A stretch of 64,000 nt of DNA from an uncultured Gemmatimonadota bacterium (GTDB taxonomy: Bacteria; Gemmatimonadota; Gemmatimonadetes; Palauibacterales; Palauibacteraceae): NCBI GenBank assembly GCA_913043255.1, contig CAJWLK010000003.1, forward strand, positions 124,001 to 188,000. The letters are read 5' to 3'. The position numbers and the translations under genes were made by a program. The notes under the pieces were generated by a model. That model saw only the letters and a list, made by a program, of their open reading frames with translations, did not search any database and had not been told where the DNA came from. Shown here in pieces: positions 54,054-63,957 of this stretch (the first letter of the stretch is position 1; each line of letters begins with the position of its first letter).

Positions 54054-54373
54054 TCATAGTTACCACGGAGCACGTGCCTGGGGCGCGGACAACCGTAAAC
54101 TTGGGGTTAGTCCGCGGCAGTTCGATTCGGGCACGGCATGTTGGGAAAGATATTTTGGCATCTTTCCGAAACCTCGCTGGTGGCGAGGTCCATGAGTATA
54201 GCAAACTGCTAGGAGAGTCTCGGGAACAGGCAGTAGATCGGATGAAAGAAGAGGCGGAAGCTTTGGGCGCAGACGCAGTAGTCGGAGTCCGATTTCAAAC
54301 CTCTATGGTGATGCAAGGGGCTGCAGAAATGCTCTGCTATGGGACAGCGGTCAAGCTAGAAACATCTCTCTAG
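54050..54373 (+). CDS. YbjQ-family (DUF74) protein
   Basis: A 107-residue protein matching the UPF0145/YbjQ family: VNLGLVRGSSIRARHVGKDI, ASFRNLAGGEVHEYSKLL, REQAVDRMKEEAEALGADAV and a C-terminal GTAVKLE. Members form ring-like pentamers of unknown function and are often annotated as heavy-metal-binding by structure only. It is translationally coupled to the two-helix membrane protein just upstream, which suggests a membrane-linked role. Confidence 0.9.
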   Translation: MIIVTTEHVPGARTTVNLGLVRGSSIRARHVGKDILASFRNLAGGEVHEYSKLLGESREQAVDRMKEEAEALGADAVVGVRFQTSMVMQGAAEMLCYGTAVKLETSL

Positions 54374-54391
54374 ATAACCCGGAAAAATTTG

Positions 54392-55852
54392 ATGAGGCTA
54401 CGCCTAAGGCCCATTTCCTTCGCAGCGGTGATCACTACTGGACTGACGATCACTGTAGGAGGTGTTGGGGCTCAGAGCGCGAAAACCGGGATTGAAGGTC
54501 GCTGGGGAGGCGCACTCACAATTATGGGGGCCGAACTACCCTTTTCGGTAACGTTCGAAAGGGTGGGCATTGAACTGCGCCCCTTCTCGGTAACGGAGGA
54601 CAGTCTTTCACGCCCGAAGGCCACCATGGATATCCCGGCACAAGGGGCATTTGATCTTCCACTCACCTCGTTTTCATATGAAAACAGCCGCGTCCACTTT
54701 GAGCTCCAGGCTGGCATAGGACTCGCCGTATGGGATGGGATTCATGAAGGGGACGTGATCGAGGGTGAGTTCACACAGAACGGTGCTCTCGGGACGTTTC
54801 GTATCGAACGAGACGATGTTGATGAAGTGGAAGAAGAACCCGAACTGCTTCCGTATCAACAAGAAGTGGTCACATTTGAGAACGGACAGTTCCACTTTGA
54901 AGGCACACTCACCCTGCCACATGGTCCTGGCCCATACCCGGCCGTGGTTATGATCACAGGATCGGGTCCCCAAGACCGTGATGAGCAAATCTTCGGATTC
55001 CGTCCGTTTAAGATCATCGCCGACCACCTGACGCGACTGAAGATTGCAGTCTATCGATACGATGATCGTGGGGTTGGCGGTTCGACGGGAAGCGTGTCCG
55101 AGGCGACAAGCTCCGATTTCGCTGATGATGTGTTGGCGGCGGTGGCCCGGGTCGGCGCTGACCCTAGAATAGATGCAGCCCGCATCGGACTTATTGGTCA
55201 CAGTGAAGGTGGCATAGTTGCGCCCATCGCAGCGAACCGGTCCAAGGCAATCTCTTTCGCGGTTCTGCTCGCGGGTACGAGTGTTACCGGGGCGGAAGTC
55301 ATCTATGAACAAGCTATGTTGATTGCACGTGCTGCAAATGCTTCAGAAGCTGACATCGCAGAGCAAACTCATTTCCAACAGCGAATGTTCGAAGCACTGA
55401 GTCGTGGCGAAGATCTTGAACAATTTCGAGATGAAATGGAGGCGGATTTTCGACAAGCGCTCGCTATGGCGTCTCCGGAAGAAAGGGAAGCCATCTCAGA
55501 TATCGACGAGTTCATCGAGACTCGTGTGAATGCTGAGATTGGGCGGATTCAGACGCCATGGTTCCGATATTTTTTGTCCTATGATCCGGCCGACGCCCTT
55601 CGACAGGTCAAAATCCCAATTTTGGCATTATTTGGAGAGATGGATCTGCAAGTTTCCCCGGCGCAAAATTACGAACTAATGGTCGAAGCTCTTAGCGGAA
55701 ACGACGATGTAACAATCGAACTGATTCCAGGAGCGAACCACTTATTCCAAGAGGCGGTAACGGGTTCGCCGAACGAGTATCCGACGCTGGACAAGTCCTT
55801 TATTCCGGGTTTCCTCGAGAAGATCTCTGACTGGATTCTCGCGCGCACGTAA
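54392..55852 (+). CDS. Exported alpha/beta hydrolase
   Basis: A protein of 486 residues with a Sec signal ending near GAQS. After an N-terminal beta-rich domain (about residues 30-140) comes an alpha/beta-hydrolase fold: PAVVMITGSGPQDRDEQIFG, RYDDRGVGGSTG, the nucleophile elbow GLIGHSEGGIV, the acid in LFGEMDLQV and the base in PGANHLFQEA. The triad is complete. Proteins of this layout are usually annotated as esterases or dienelactone-like hydrolases; substrate unknown. ATG 54392 is used; TTG 54389 is in frame. It starts a run of exported hydrolases on this strand. Confidence 0.86.
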   Translation: MRLRLRPISFAAVITTGLTITVGGVGAQSAKTGIEGRWGGALTIMGAELPFSVTFERVGIELRPFSVTEDSLSRPKATMDIPAQGAFDLPLTSFSYENSRVHFELQAGIGLAVWDGIHEGDVIEGEFTQNGALGTFRIERDDVDEVEEEPELLPYQQEVVTFENGQFHFEGTLTLPHGPGPYPAVVMITGSGPQDRDEQIFGFRPFKIIADHLTRLKIAVYRYDDRGVGGSTGSVSEATSSDFADDVLAAVARVGADPRIDAARIGLIGHSEGGIVAPIAANRSKAISFAVLLAGTSVTGAEVIYEQAMLIARAANASEADIAEQTHFQQRMFEALSRGEDLEQFRDEMEADFRQALAMASPEEREAISDIDEFIETRVNAEIGRIQTPWFRYFLSYDPADALRQVKIPILALFGEMDLQVSPAQNYELMVEALSGNDDVTIELIPGANHLFQEAVTGSPNEYPTLDKSFIPGFLEKISDWILART

Positions 55853-55970
55853 CACGTAACAAGTGACTGGTCCTAGATTCGCTGAGGGTTGCGAGATTTT
55901 CACCCTGGCGCAGACTGCGTCGCTTGGTACCTTCGCCCTCCACTGAACCGTTCGACTGTGAGACTGAATT

Positions 55971-57275
55971 ATGAGACCGATTTTCGCCGCTTTATTAGTA
56001 GTGCTTACAATGCCAATCGTTTTGAGCGCACAGGATGCCATCGATGAGGTGCGTAAGTTAGCTGGCCATCCAACCATCGAGCGTGCATTTGAAATTATTG
56101 AGGAACTCGAACCACGAACCATCAGTGACCTGGTAAAACTAACACAGGTTGCGGCGCCGCCGTTCATGGAAGAAAAGCGAGCTGCTGTTTATGCGGAATG
56201 GCTTGCAGAAGCTGGGGCAGACTCGGTTTTCATCGACGATGAAGGCAATGTGGTTGCGATTCGATTTGGGCTTGGTGGTGAGCGGAGTCAGACGACGGGT
56301 GGCGAAGTGCGCACGGTAGCCATCTCCGGGCACCTCGACACCGTTTTTCCAGACGATATGGATGTGACGGTTAGACAGCGTGGAGACACGTTGTTTGCGC
56401 CCGGGATCGGTGACGATACGAGAGGTCTCGTTTCAGTACTTACGGTGCTAAGAGCACTAGAAGGGGCAGGGGTCGAAACTCAGGCCGATGTTCGCCTCAT
56501 CGGAGTCGTCGGGGAAGAAGGGGTGGGTGATCTGAGAGGGATGAAGCACCTGTTCCGGGAGGGAGGGGATCCGATCCATACCTGGATCGATGTCGACGGG
56601 ACGGGGCTTGGTAGTATCGTTAACAAGGGTTTGGGGTCCCACCGATTCCGCGTCACATTTCGCGGACCAGGTGGCCACTCATGGGGTGCCTTTGGGCTTG
56701 CAAACCCCGCCCACGCACTTGGCCGAGCAATTCGTTACTTCCAGGATGTCGCAGACACGTTGACCCGGACCGGTCCCCGGACGAGCTATAACGTGGGCCG
56801 CCTTGGAGGTGGGACTTCGGTTAACTCAATTCCATTTGAGGCTCAGATGGAAGTTGACATGAGGTCTGAAAGCGAAGGAAGTCTCGAACGGATTGACGCT
56901 GCATTTCGGGCGGCCATGGCACGAGCGCTGACAGAAGAAAATGATCTCAGACGGGGAGGCCCAGAACTCGAGCTTGAACTCGATCAAATCGGAGATCGGC
57001 CTTCGGGCGAAATCTCTGATACTGATCCACTTGTCGTGCGGGCACAGGAGGTCATGCGGATATTCGGTTCTGAGCCTCAACTGCGGCGCTCATCGACCGA
57101 TTCTAATATTCCGATCTCCCTGGGTATCCCAGCGGTGACCATTGGGAGTGGGGGTGTCGGTGGTGGTGCGCATTCACCCGGCGAATGGTGGATCAACCGT
57201 GACGGTCACTTGGGAATTCAGGCAGGACTGCTTCTCCTTGTCAGTGAAGCGGGGCTGGCCCAACCAGTTCCCTAA
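55971..57275 (+). CDS. Exported M20-family metallopeptidase
   Basis: A 434-residue protein with a Sec signal (ending near LSAQD). M20 metal ligands are in ISGHLDTVFPDD, GIGDDTRGLVS and VVGEEGVGDLRG, where the two glutamates are catalytic base and ligand; the dimerisation domain carries FRGPGGHSWGAFG. It resembles tripeptide aminopeptidase/carboxypeptidase-type M20 members. Exported M20 enzymes degrade peptides or amides outside the cell membrane. It follows the alpha/beta hydrolase by 118 bases and precedes an EamA transporter. Confidence 0.88.
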   Translation: MRPIFAALLVVLTMPIVLSAQDAIDEVRKLAGHPTIERAFEIIEELEPRTISDLVKLTQVAAPPFMEEKRAAVYAEWLAEAGADSVFIDDEGNVVAIRFGLGGERSQTTGGEVRTVAISGHLDTVFPDDMDVTVRQRGDTLFAPGIGDDTRGLVSVLTVLRALEGAGVETQADVRLIGVVGEEGVGDLRGMKHLFREGGDPIHTWIDVDGTGLGSIVNKGLGSHRFRVTFRGPGGHSWGAFGLANPAHALGRAIRYFQDVADTLTRTGPRTSYNVGRLGGGTSVNSIPFEAQMEVDMRSESEGSLERIDAAFRAAMARALTEENDLRRGGPELELELDQIGDRPSGEISDTDPLVVRAQEVMRIFGSEPQLRRSSTDSNIPISLGIPAVTIGSGGVGGGAHSPGEWWINRDGHLGIQAGLLLLVSEAGLAQPVP

Positions 57276-57345
57276 CCGGGCGAAAGATTTGACGAAGAAA
57301 CCTATTAGTGTTTGACGTGATTGTTATTCGAATAGTTTGCGAAAC

Positions 57346-58284
57346 ATGAACCCTGGCCCTGCTTCGGCTAAAAAGGTGGCCATTGGCCTAGCGGCCGTGT
57401 ATCTGGGGTGGGGGTCGACGTATCTTGCCATCCGCTTTGCAGTGGAAACTATTCCACCGTTTTTCCTAGGTGGAGTAAGGTTTCTTGTGGCTGGGGTCAT
57501 TGTTTTTCTCTGGCTGCGTGCCCGTGGTGCACCGATGCCTGGCCGAGTGGAGTGGAAGGTTGCTCTCATCTCGGGGAGTTTAATGATCACGGCAGGAAAC
57601 GGTCTTATCAATTGGTCCGGTCAGTTTATACCATCAAGCCTTATCGCTTTGCTCGTCGCCCCCGTTCCTCTATGGCTCGTCGCGATAGCGCGATTTGGTC
57701 CAGATCAGGAAAGTCCAGGTCGCAGCGAGATGCTTGGCCTTTTCTCCGGCCTGCTGGGAGTCGTTGTACTTCTGGGGGGATCTGATGCAAAAATTGGACT
57801 CGGAAATGCCACTGCTGGACTTGTACTTTTAGCATCCTTGGCCGTGATCCTTGCGTCGATCATTTGGTCTTTCGGCTCCTTGTATATTCGTCGAACCCAA
57901 CTGCCACAGTCTGCCCTTTATATGTCATCCATAACGATGATTGCGGGGGGTGCAATGCAGTTGCTGGTCAGCGTCGGAACTGGAGAGATGGGGCGTCTCT
58001 CACCGAGCAACATTTCAGCTGCATCATGGGGGTCTCTCGCGTATTTAATTGTTGTGGGTTCGATCATCAGTTTCTCGGCCTACTCCTGGTTACTAAGGGT
58101 CGTCCGTCCTGCTCTGGCCGGAACGTATGCGTACGTTAACCCAGTGGTTGCATTGTTCTTGGGGTGGTGGTTGGCAAACGAAACCATGACAGTACCTATG
58201 TTGTTCGGAACCTTAATTATCGTATTGGCTGTTAGCTTGGTTCAGCGCAACCGGCCTGGCACTCCAACTCCGCGGCCGTCTTAG
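57346..58284 (+). CDS. EamA-family transporter (drug/metabolite exporter superfamily)
   Basis: A 312-residue protein with ten predicted helices in two EamA repeats. Segments such as GLAAVYLGWGSTYLAIRFAVET and the second-repeat AYTWLLRVVRPALAGTYAYV-like region (here AYSWLLRVVRPALAGTYAY) resemble YedA/RhaT-type permeases. It would export a small metabolite; substrate unknown. ATG 57346 is used; TTG 57337 is in frame. It precedes the serine hydrolase gene by 14 bases. Confidence 0.88.
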   Translation: MNPGPASAKKVAIGLAAVYLGWGSTYLAIRFAVETIPPFFLGGVRFLVAGVIVFLWLRARGAPMPGRVEWKVALISGSLMITAGNGLINWSGQFIPSSLIALLVAPVPLWLVAIARFGPDQESPGRSEMLGLFSGLLGVVVLLGGSDAKIGLGNATAGLVLLASLAVILASIIWSFGSLYIRRTQLPQSALYMSSITMIAGGAMQLLVSVGTGEMGRLSPSNISAASWGSLAYLIVVGSIISFSAYSWLLRVVRPALAGTYAYVNPVVALFLGWWLANETMTVPMLFGTLIIVLAVSLVQRNRPGTPTPRPS

Positions 58285-58298
58285 ATAGGAGGTTTCGT

Positions 58299-59759
58299 GT
58301 GCGTACACATCGTCTGATTCCAGCGACGACAATGTTGCTGGTATCCATGGCTTCACCGGCTGATGGACAATCAAACGAGGTTGAATACATTGATCCGGTC
58401 GAAGTTCGAACAAACAAAGCGGGCATGGCGGCTCACCACATCTGCTCCGGTATGTTTGTGGTTGGGCGTGATTACGAGCGAATAGCCAGCCAGGTTGTTG
58501 CTCAGGACATTCGCCGGTTCGAGATCTTCGACTGGCAGGATGATTTCGAATACGAAGTGAACTGGGGAAGTCGCACTGCTTCCGTGTGGGGTGATGACAT
58601 CCCTAGACAGTCGGCCGAATACAACGGTGACCAAGGGTGTACGATCCTGCCGGAGGGCTTCGATGACGTCACCTTTGAACCCGTGGTTGTCCCGCGTCGT
58701 ATCCCCGATCCGTCGACCACCATGTGGCCGATGGGTGATATGGGAGCGTATCACGAGACGATGCCACGCGAAGTGGATGAGTCGAAGCTTAACTATGCGC
58801 TCGATTGGGTTATGGGACAGGAAGAACACAACACGCGAGCGCTAGTTGTTGTCTACAAGGGGAAGATCATTGGTGAACGATATGCCTCTGGTTTCTCGCG
58901 TAACACACCTCAGATCTCTTGGTCACAAGGGAAGAGTGTCGCGAGCGCTTTGGTCGGTGCAGCTATGGAATCGGACCATCTTCAGGTTGGGCTTGATGAC
59001 CCGGCTCCCGTCGCGGCATGGCATAAGGGAGATGACCCGAGACGCGAAATTCAAATGCGCGACCTCCTCCAGATGAGTTCTGGCCTCGATTTTCTGAACT
59101 GGGGGCTAGGTCAGCCTGAATCGTGGACAGACGAGAATGAACACTTTCGCATTTATTTCGAAGGGATCGATGTATATACGCACGCCATCGAACAGCCTAT
59201 GGACCTTGGCCACGGTGAGCAGATGCGCTACCGCAACTCAGACCCGCTAACGCTTAGTTTTATCCTTAAACAGGCGGCGGAAGCTCGCGGCGAGGAGTGG
59301 CTTACGTACCCTCAACGGTTGCTATTCGACCGAATAGGTGCCCGGAACTTTGTTTTGGAAACCGATGCGTGGGGCAACTTCATCATCACGGGATACGACT
59401 ATGGTAGCGCGTGGGACTGGGTACGGTTCGGGCTTCTCCACCTGTGGGATGGCGTTTGGCCGTCTTCGAGGGGCGGCCCGAGCGACCGGATTCTGCCCAA
59501 AGGTTGGGTCGATTTTGTACGGTCTCCTTCGCCCGGAGAAGGTGGACAAAACTATGGTGGTCTATTTTGGCTGAACTTAGGGGAGAGCTTGCCACGGGCC
59601 CCGTCGGACACCTACTACGCGGCTGGATTTATGGGGCAATACACCGCGATCATTCCATCTTATGATATGGTGATCGTTCGTTTGGGCCCTAGTCCTGGAA
59701 ACACGACGCAGTTTTTATCCGACATAATAGGTGAGATTGCCGGTGCTATTAGCCCTTAG
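58299..59759 (+). CDS. Exported serine hydrolase of the beta-lactamase (class C-like) family
   Basis: A 486-residue protein with a Sec signal ending near ADGQS. The active-site motif S209-Q-G-K212 (WSQGKS) and the second tyrosine motif RYRNSD are present, as in AmpC-like/esterase EstB members. GGAGG just before the GTG at 58299 fixes the start. About 150 residues precede the catalytic domain and match nothing known to me. It is likely a peptidase or esterase at the cell envelope instead of a true antibiotic lactamase. Confidence 0.84.
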   Translation: MRTHRLIPATTMLLVSMASPADGQSNEVEYIDPVEVRTNKAGMAAHHICSGMFVVGRDYERIASQVVAQDIRRFEIFDWQDDFEYEVNWGSRTASVWGDDIPRQSAEYNGDQGCTILPEGFDDVTFEPVVVPRRIPDPSTTMWPMGDMGAYHETMPREVDESKLNYALDWVMGQEEHNTRALVVVYKGKIIGERYASGFSRNTPQISWSQGKSVASALVGAAMESDHLQVGLDDPAPVAAWHKGDDPRREIQMRDLLQMSSGLDFLNWGLGQPESWTDENEHFRIYFEGIDVYTHAIEQPMDLGHGEQMRYRNSDPLTLSFILKQAAEARGEEWLTYPQRLLFDRIGARNFVLETDAWGNFIITGYDYGSAWDWVRFGLLHLWDGVWPSSRGGPSDRILPKGWVDFVRSPSPGEGGQNYGGLFWLNLGESLPRAPSDTYYAAGFMGQYTAIIPSYDMVIVRLGPSPGNTTQFLSDIIGEIAGAISP

Positions 59760-59851
59760 TTAGAGAAAATTTCCGGTGGTTCCGTAACGTTTTGGGCCCC
59801 GGACTACAAAGATACGCAGCTATGTCAGTGTCCCCCAGAAGGAGGTTCACC

Positions 59852-62530
59852 GTGTCGAAGTTGCACGTATGGGTCGCAGTAATTCTGCTCGCTACCACAC
59901 TACCGAAGATTGCGTCTGGCCAAAATGTGGAGGCGATCCCAACCATCGAAGAAAAGACTTCTTCGATGGAAAAAATGGACGGGTTTATTCCGCTCTATTG
60001 GGACAATTCGACAGGTAAGCTCTGGTTGGAGGTGGGAAGATGGGATACGGATATGCTCCATATGACCGGGTTAGCATCGGGCCTGGGATCAAATGACATC
60101 GGACTCGATCGCGGTGCGCTCGCAGGATCGCGTGTTGTTCGTTTCCATCGAGTAGGACCCAAAGTTCTTCTAATCCAGCCGAATCTCGATTTTCGCGCAA
60201 GCAGTTCCAACGCGATGGAAGTCCGTGCCGTAGAAGACGCATTCGCACCGTCTACGCTTTGGGGGTTCACGGTAGCAGCCGAGACCAATGGGCGTGTTCT
60301 CGTCGACGCAACTGAATTTTTCGTCCGCGATATGGTGAACTGGAGCGCACGGATGCGTCCGGGATCGTACCGGCTCGATAGCAGTCGGAGTGCAGTGTAT
60401 CTGCCAATGACAAAAGGTTTTCCAGAGAACACCGAAATTGAAGTCTCTTTGACTTTTGTTCTCCAACCAGGTGGGACAGGAAGGGTTGTGGATGGTCCAT
60501 GGCCGAGTGCTCCGGGTTCAACACGGGCCTTTGAGGGGGTACGGAATGTTGCGGCCAATGGTGAAGCAGCTACGCTTCGGTTGCACCATTCGTTCGTTCA
60601 GTTACCTGAGCTGGGCGAATATACGCCTCGGGCTTTTGACCCACGGGCAGGGTATGGGGCGATGACCTATGCTGACTACTCGGTGCCCCTCGGTGAATCC
60701 ATGGAACGCCGGTTCATCCGCCGACACCGATTAGAGAAGGCCACCCCGGCAGCCGAGATCAGCGATCCGGTGGAGCCGATCGTCTATTATCTGGATCAGG
60801 GAGCACCAGAACCGATTCGGACGGCACTTTTGGAAGGGGCTCGCTGGTGGAACCAGGCTTTTGAAGCGGCGGGGTATCGTGATGGGTTCCAAGTGAAAAT
60901 GCTCCCCGAAGGCGTCAGCTCACACGATGTTCGGTACAATGTGATCAACTGGGTGCATCGGTCCACACGCGGTTGGAGTACGGGAGGTTCAGTAACGGAT
61001 CCTCGAACTGGTGAAATTCTCAAAGGTGTGGTGACACTGGGGTCACTCCGGTGGCGTCAGGATTATATGATCGCCGAAGGTCTTCTTTCTCCATACGCAA
61101 ACGGAGACGAGGATCCCGAGGGCCTTGCTGAGTGGGCCCTTGCCCGTATTCGACAACTTTCCGCTCACGAGGTAGGGCACACACTTGGGCTCGGCCACAA
61201 TTACTACGATAGCGATAAGGGTCGGATCTCGGTTATGGATTACCCGCACCCTCTAGTTACGCTCGCATCTGACGGAAACCTCGACTACTCGGAGGTCTAC
61301 GACACAGATATTGGTGAGTGGGATAAGGTCGCCATCCAATACGGATATAGCGATTTTCCGGAAGGCACTGATGAGACGGGCCGTCTTCAACAGATCCTCG
61401 ATGAAGCCTGGGCAGAAGATGTGATCTATTTAACGAACCAGGATGTCAGCACTCACCCGCGTGCCGACCAGTGGTCCAATGGTACTGACGCTGCGGCGGA
61501 ACTCACGCGAATGATGCAGGTGAGACGAAACGCACTCGATCGTTTCGGCGAGAACGCGATCCGAGAGGGACGCCCGATGGCGACCATGGAAGAGGTGTTG
61601 GTGCCGCTTTACATGCACCATCGATATCAAGTGGAAGCAGCAGCCTCCATGTTAGGTGGCATCGACTATATTTATGCACTTCGGGGGGATGATCGAACTC
61701 CGATGAAACGAGTGTCTGCCGAGGCGCAGCTAGCAGCATTGGACGCGTTATTGGGCACTCTCCAGCCCGAACAACTTACGATCCCAGTCGAAGTGTTGGA
61801 TTTGCTGCCACCAAGGCCGCCGGGGTTTGGGCGTACGCGCGAGCTTTTCCCCCGTTACACGGGCATTGCGTTCGACGCGATCACCCCCGCGGTGGTAGCG
61901 GCAGACCACACAGTCTCGCAAATGTTGCAGCCGTCACGGGCGGCGCGACTCCTTGAGCAGGCTGTGATCGACCCTTCGCTTCCCGGCCTATCTTACATCC
62001 TCAATTCTCTGAGAAGCTTAGTGACGTTCGCGCCCGTCAATTACATTCCAGAGTTAGGACCCTATGCGTCCGTAGAGTCATACGAGAACGAAATCAGGCG
62101 TTCTGTTAGTCGAGTGATTGTGGAACGAATCATGGCGCTGGCAGCAAGTTCACCAATGCCGCAGGTACGGGGACACGCCACGGCATGGCTTGCTGATACT
62201 TATCGTGTCTTGCAAACCCAGCTTTTTGATCCTGGTTGCGTTGCTTGGTGCAGATATGACAACGATGAGTACCGTTCATGGCGATGGTTTTGGTATGCAA
62301 TGTACCAGGACATTGAGCGGTTCCTTACGCGACCGGCAAACCCTTATTCACTTCCTTTGACGCCTGGTGCCCCACCAGGTGCTCCGATCGGTCAGCCGGC
62401 CATGGATTGGTTGGGTGGGTCTGCAGCGATAACGGAAGATGTTTTGTGGAACACTTCCGGTCCTGCCGGTTGGGGGTATGCCTGGCTTCAGGCAGGGGCT
62501 CCGTCATGTTCGGTGGAACCGAAAAGCTAA
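59852..62530 (+). CDS. Exported zinc-dependent metalloprotease (DUF5117/DUF4953 type)
   Basis: An 892-residue protein with a Sec signal (VWVAVILLATTLPKIASG). The extended zinc motif H439-E440-VG-H443-TLG-L-G-H449 (HEVGHTLGLGH) with VMDYPHP downstream is a metzincin-like active site. The N-terminal LYWDNSTGKLWLEVGRWDTD and C-terminal regions match the DUF5117 and DUF4953 domains of this large family, which is common in Gemmatimonadota and Bacteroidota. GTG 59852 is chosen for AGGAGG upstream; ATG 59822 is the longer option. Substrate unknown. Confidence 0.89.
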   Translation: MSKLHVWVAVILLATTLPKIASGQNVEAIPTIEEKTSSMEKMDGFIPLYWDNSTGKLWLEVGRWDTDMLHMTGLASGLGSNDIGLDRGALAGSRVVRFHRVGPKVLLIQPNLDFRASSSNAMEVRAVEDAFAPSTLWGFTVAAETNGRVLVDATEFFVRDMVNWSARMRPGSYRLDSSRSAVYLPMTKGFPENTEIEVSLTFVLQPGGTGRVVDGPWPSAPGSTRAFEGVRNVAANGEAATLRLHHSFVQLPELGEYTPRAFDPRAGYGAMTYADYSVPLGESMERRFIRRHRLEKATPAAEISDPVEPIVYYLDQGAPEPIRTALLEGARWWNQAFEAAGYRDGFQVKMLPEGVSSHDVRYNVINWVHRSTRGWSTGGSVTDPRTGEILKGVVTLGSLRWRQDYMIAEGLLSPYANGDEDPEGLAEWALARIRQLSAHEVGHTLGLGHNYYDSDKGRISVMDYPHPLVTLASDGNLDYSEVYDTDIGEWDKVAIQYGYSDFPEGTDETGRLQQILDEAWAEDVIYLTNQDVSTHPRADQWSNGTDAAAELTRMMQVRRNALDRFGENAIREGRPMATMEEVLVPLYMHHRYQVEAAASMLGGIDYIYALRGDDRTPMKRVSAEAQLAALDALLGTLQPEQLTIPVEVLDLLPPRPPGFGRTRELFPRYTGIAFDAITPAVVAADHTVSQMLQPSRAARLLEQAVIDPSLPGLSYILNSLRSLVTFAPVNYIPELGPYASVESYENEIRRSVSRVIVERIMALAASSPMPQVRGHATAWLADTYRVLQTQLFDPGCVAWCRYDNDEYRSWRWFWYAMYQDIERFLTRPANPYSLPLTPGAPPGAPIGQPAMDWLGGSAAITEDVLWNTSGPAGWGYAWLQAGAPSCSVEPKS

Positions 62531-62574
62531 TGACCATACGACTAGACAGGGCACCGAGCGGCCGGTGCCTTCGT

Positions 62575-63957
62575 CTAGCTGTATCCGATTGCGATGGCCA
62601 GGGTGATTGCCAATCCGCCAAGTGCCATTAGCATCAAATATCTTGGGAAAACAAAGCGAAACCACTCTCCGAAGCTCACGGAACTCGCCGCGAGGATCGC
62701 CATGAGCGCCCCATTTGTCGGTGTCACAAGGTCGCATAGTCCGGCCCCAAACTGATATGCGAGGATGGTGACCTGGCGTGAAAGGCCGAGCAGATCTGAC
62801 AACGGGATGAGCACGGGGAGGGTCAACACGGCTTGTCCACTCACGCTTGGTACCGGGACATGAAGCACAGCTTGGGCCACAGACATCCCGAGCGCAGATA
62901 GTGCGAGCGGAAGGTGCTCGAGTGGGATGAAAAGCCCGCGTACAATCGTGTCGATGATGACCCCCTCATCCAACACGACGTAAATTGATCGGGCGAACCC
63001 AATGAGTAATGCGGCGAATGCCATCGCACGAAATCCTTCGACATAAGCCTCCGCTGTCCCGGTGACCCCGAGTCTGCCCACGATACCCACAATCACGCCC
63101 ATGATGAAGAACAGGGCGGAGAGTTGGTCGAAGCCCCAACCCAAGCGGAGTAGTCCGAAGACGACCATTCCAAATGTGGCACCTACAATGGCGAAAAGCG
63201 CACCGTCCCGACGACTCGGCGGATCTTCAAACTCAAGAGAAATTGTCACCTGAGGCTCGCTTCGAGTACGTGCCGCGTATCGCATGATCCACCAGATCCA
63301 CAATCCCAGCGCGAGTGCCAAAAATATTAATCGGAACCCACTTCCCGAGAGTAGTGGTACGTCGGACACTTTTTGTGCGATTCCGACTTGAAATGGGTTG
63401 ATTGGGCTGAAGGCGGAACCCACGAATGCCGCACCCGCACTCACCAAAACTGCAGTCATGGGCGTATAGCCCAATCTTCCAGTAAACAGTAGGAGTGCAG
63501 GAACTAAGGCAATTATCTCTTCTTGTAAGTTTTGGACGATCCCACCTGTCGCAAATGCCAAGGTCACTACAGGGATTGCCAGGATTTCTCGACCATCAAG
63601 ACGTTGTACCAGCCAAGCTATCCCTCTACGGAGTGCGCCCGTCGCATCGAAAACAGAAAATGCGCCTCCGATCAAGAATACCAGAAAGACAACGTCACCT
63701 GCGGCCAGCATCCCGCGGGGAATGGCAACGATTGCGTCGAAAAAACCCACGGGGTTTGGTTCGACTTCGTGATATGTGCCAGGGATAACAACGCTGCGAC
63801 CCGTGACGGGATCATCGCGTCGATCGTATTGGCCGCTGGGGATGATGTACGAGAGGGCAGCCGCAAACAAAATGAACGCTGTTAGAAGTGTGAGCGTATG
63901 TGGAAAACGGAAACGTCGTTGAGATTCGCTCAGTGACCCCTCCTCTTGGCTGGGCAA
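62575..63957 (-). CDS. YfcC-family carrier (C4-dicarboxylate/arginine-ornithine type)
   Basis: A protein of about 460 residues with some twelve helices. LTLLTAFILFAAALSYIIPSG followed by the periplasmic GTYHEVEPNPVGFFDAIVAI is typical of YfcC/DcuC-like (PF03606) carriers, and SPINPFQVGIAQKVSDVPLLS is a family motif. Substrate unknown; relatives move basic amino acids, dicarboxylates or peptides. The start is uncertain: TTG 63957 fits the frame, but GAGGAGGGG lies a few codons inside, so the true start may be slightly later. It converges with the metalloprotease gene. Confidence 0.8.
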   Translation of the reverse strand: MPSQEEGSLSESQRRFRFPHTLTLLTAFILFAAALSYIIPSGQYDRRDDPVTGRSVVIPGTYHEVEPNPVGFFDAIVAIPRGMLAAGDVVFLVFLIGGAFSVFDATGALRRGIAWLVQRLDGREILAIPVVTLAFATGGIVQNLQEEIIALVPALLLFTGRLGYTPMTAVLVSAGAAFVGSAFSPINPFQVGIAQKVSDVPLLSGSGFRLIFLALALGLWIWWIMRYAARTRSEPQVTISLEFEDPPSRRDGALFAIVGATFGMVVFGLLRLGWGFDQLSALFFIMGVIVGIVGRLGVTGTAEAYVEGFRAMAFAALLIGFARSIYVVLDEGVIIDTIVRGLFIPLEHLPLALSALGMSVAQAVLHVPVPSVSGQAVLTLPVLIPLSDLLGLSRQVTILAYQFGAGLCDLVTPTNGALMAILAASSVSFGEWFRFVFPRYLMLMALGGLAITLAIAIGYS

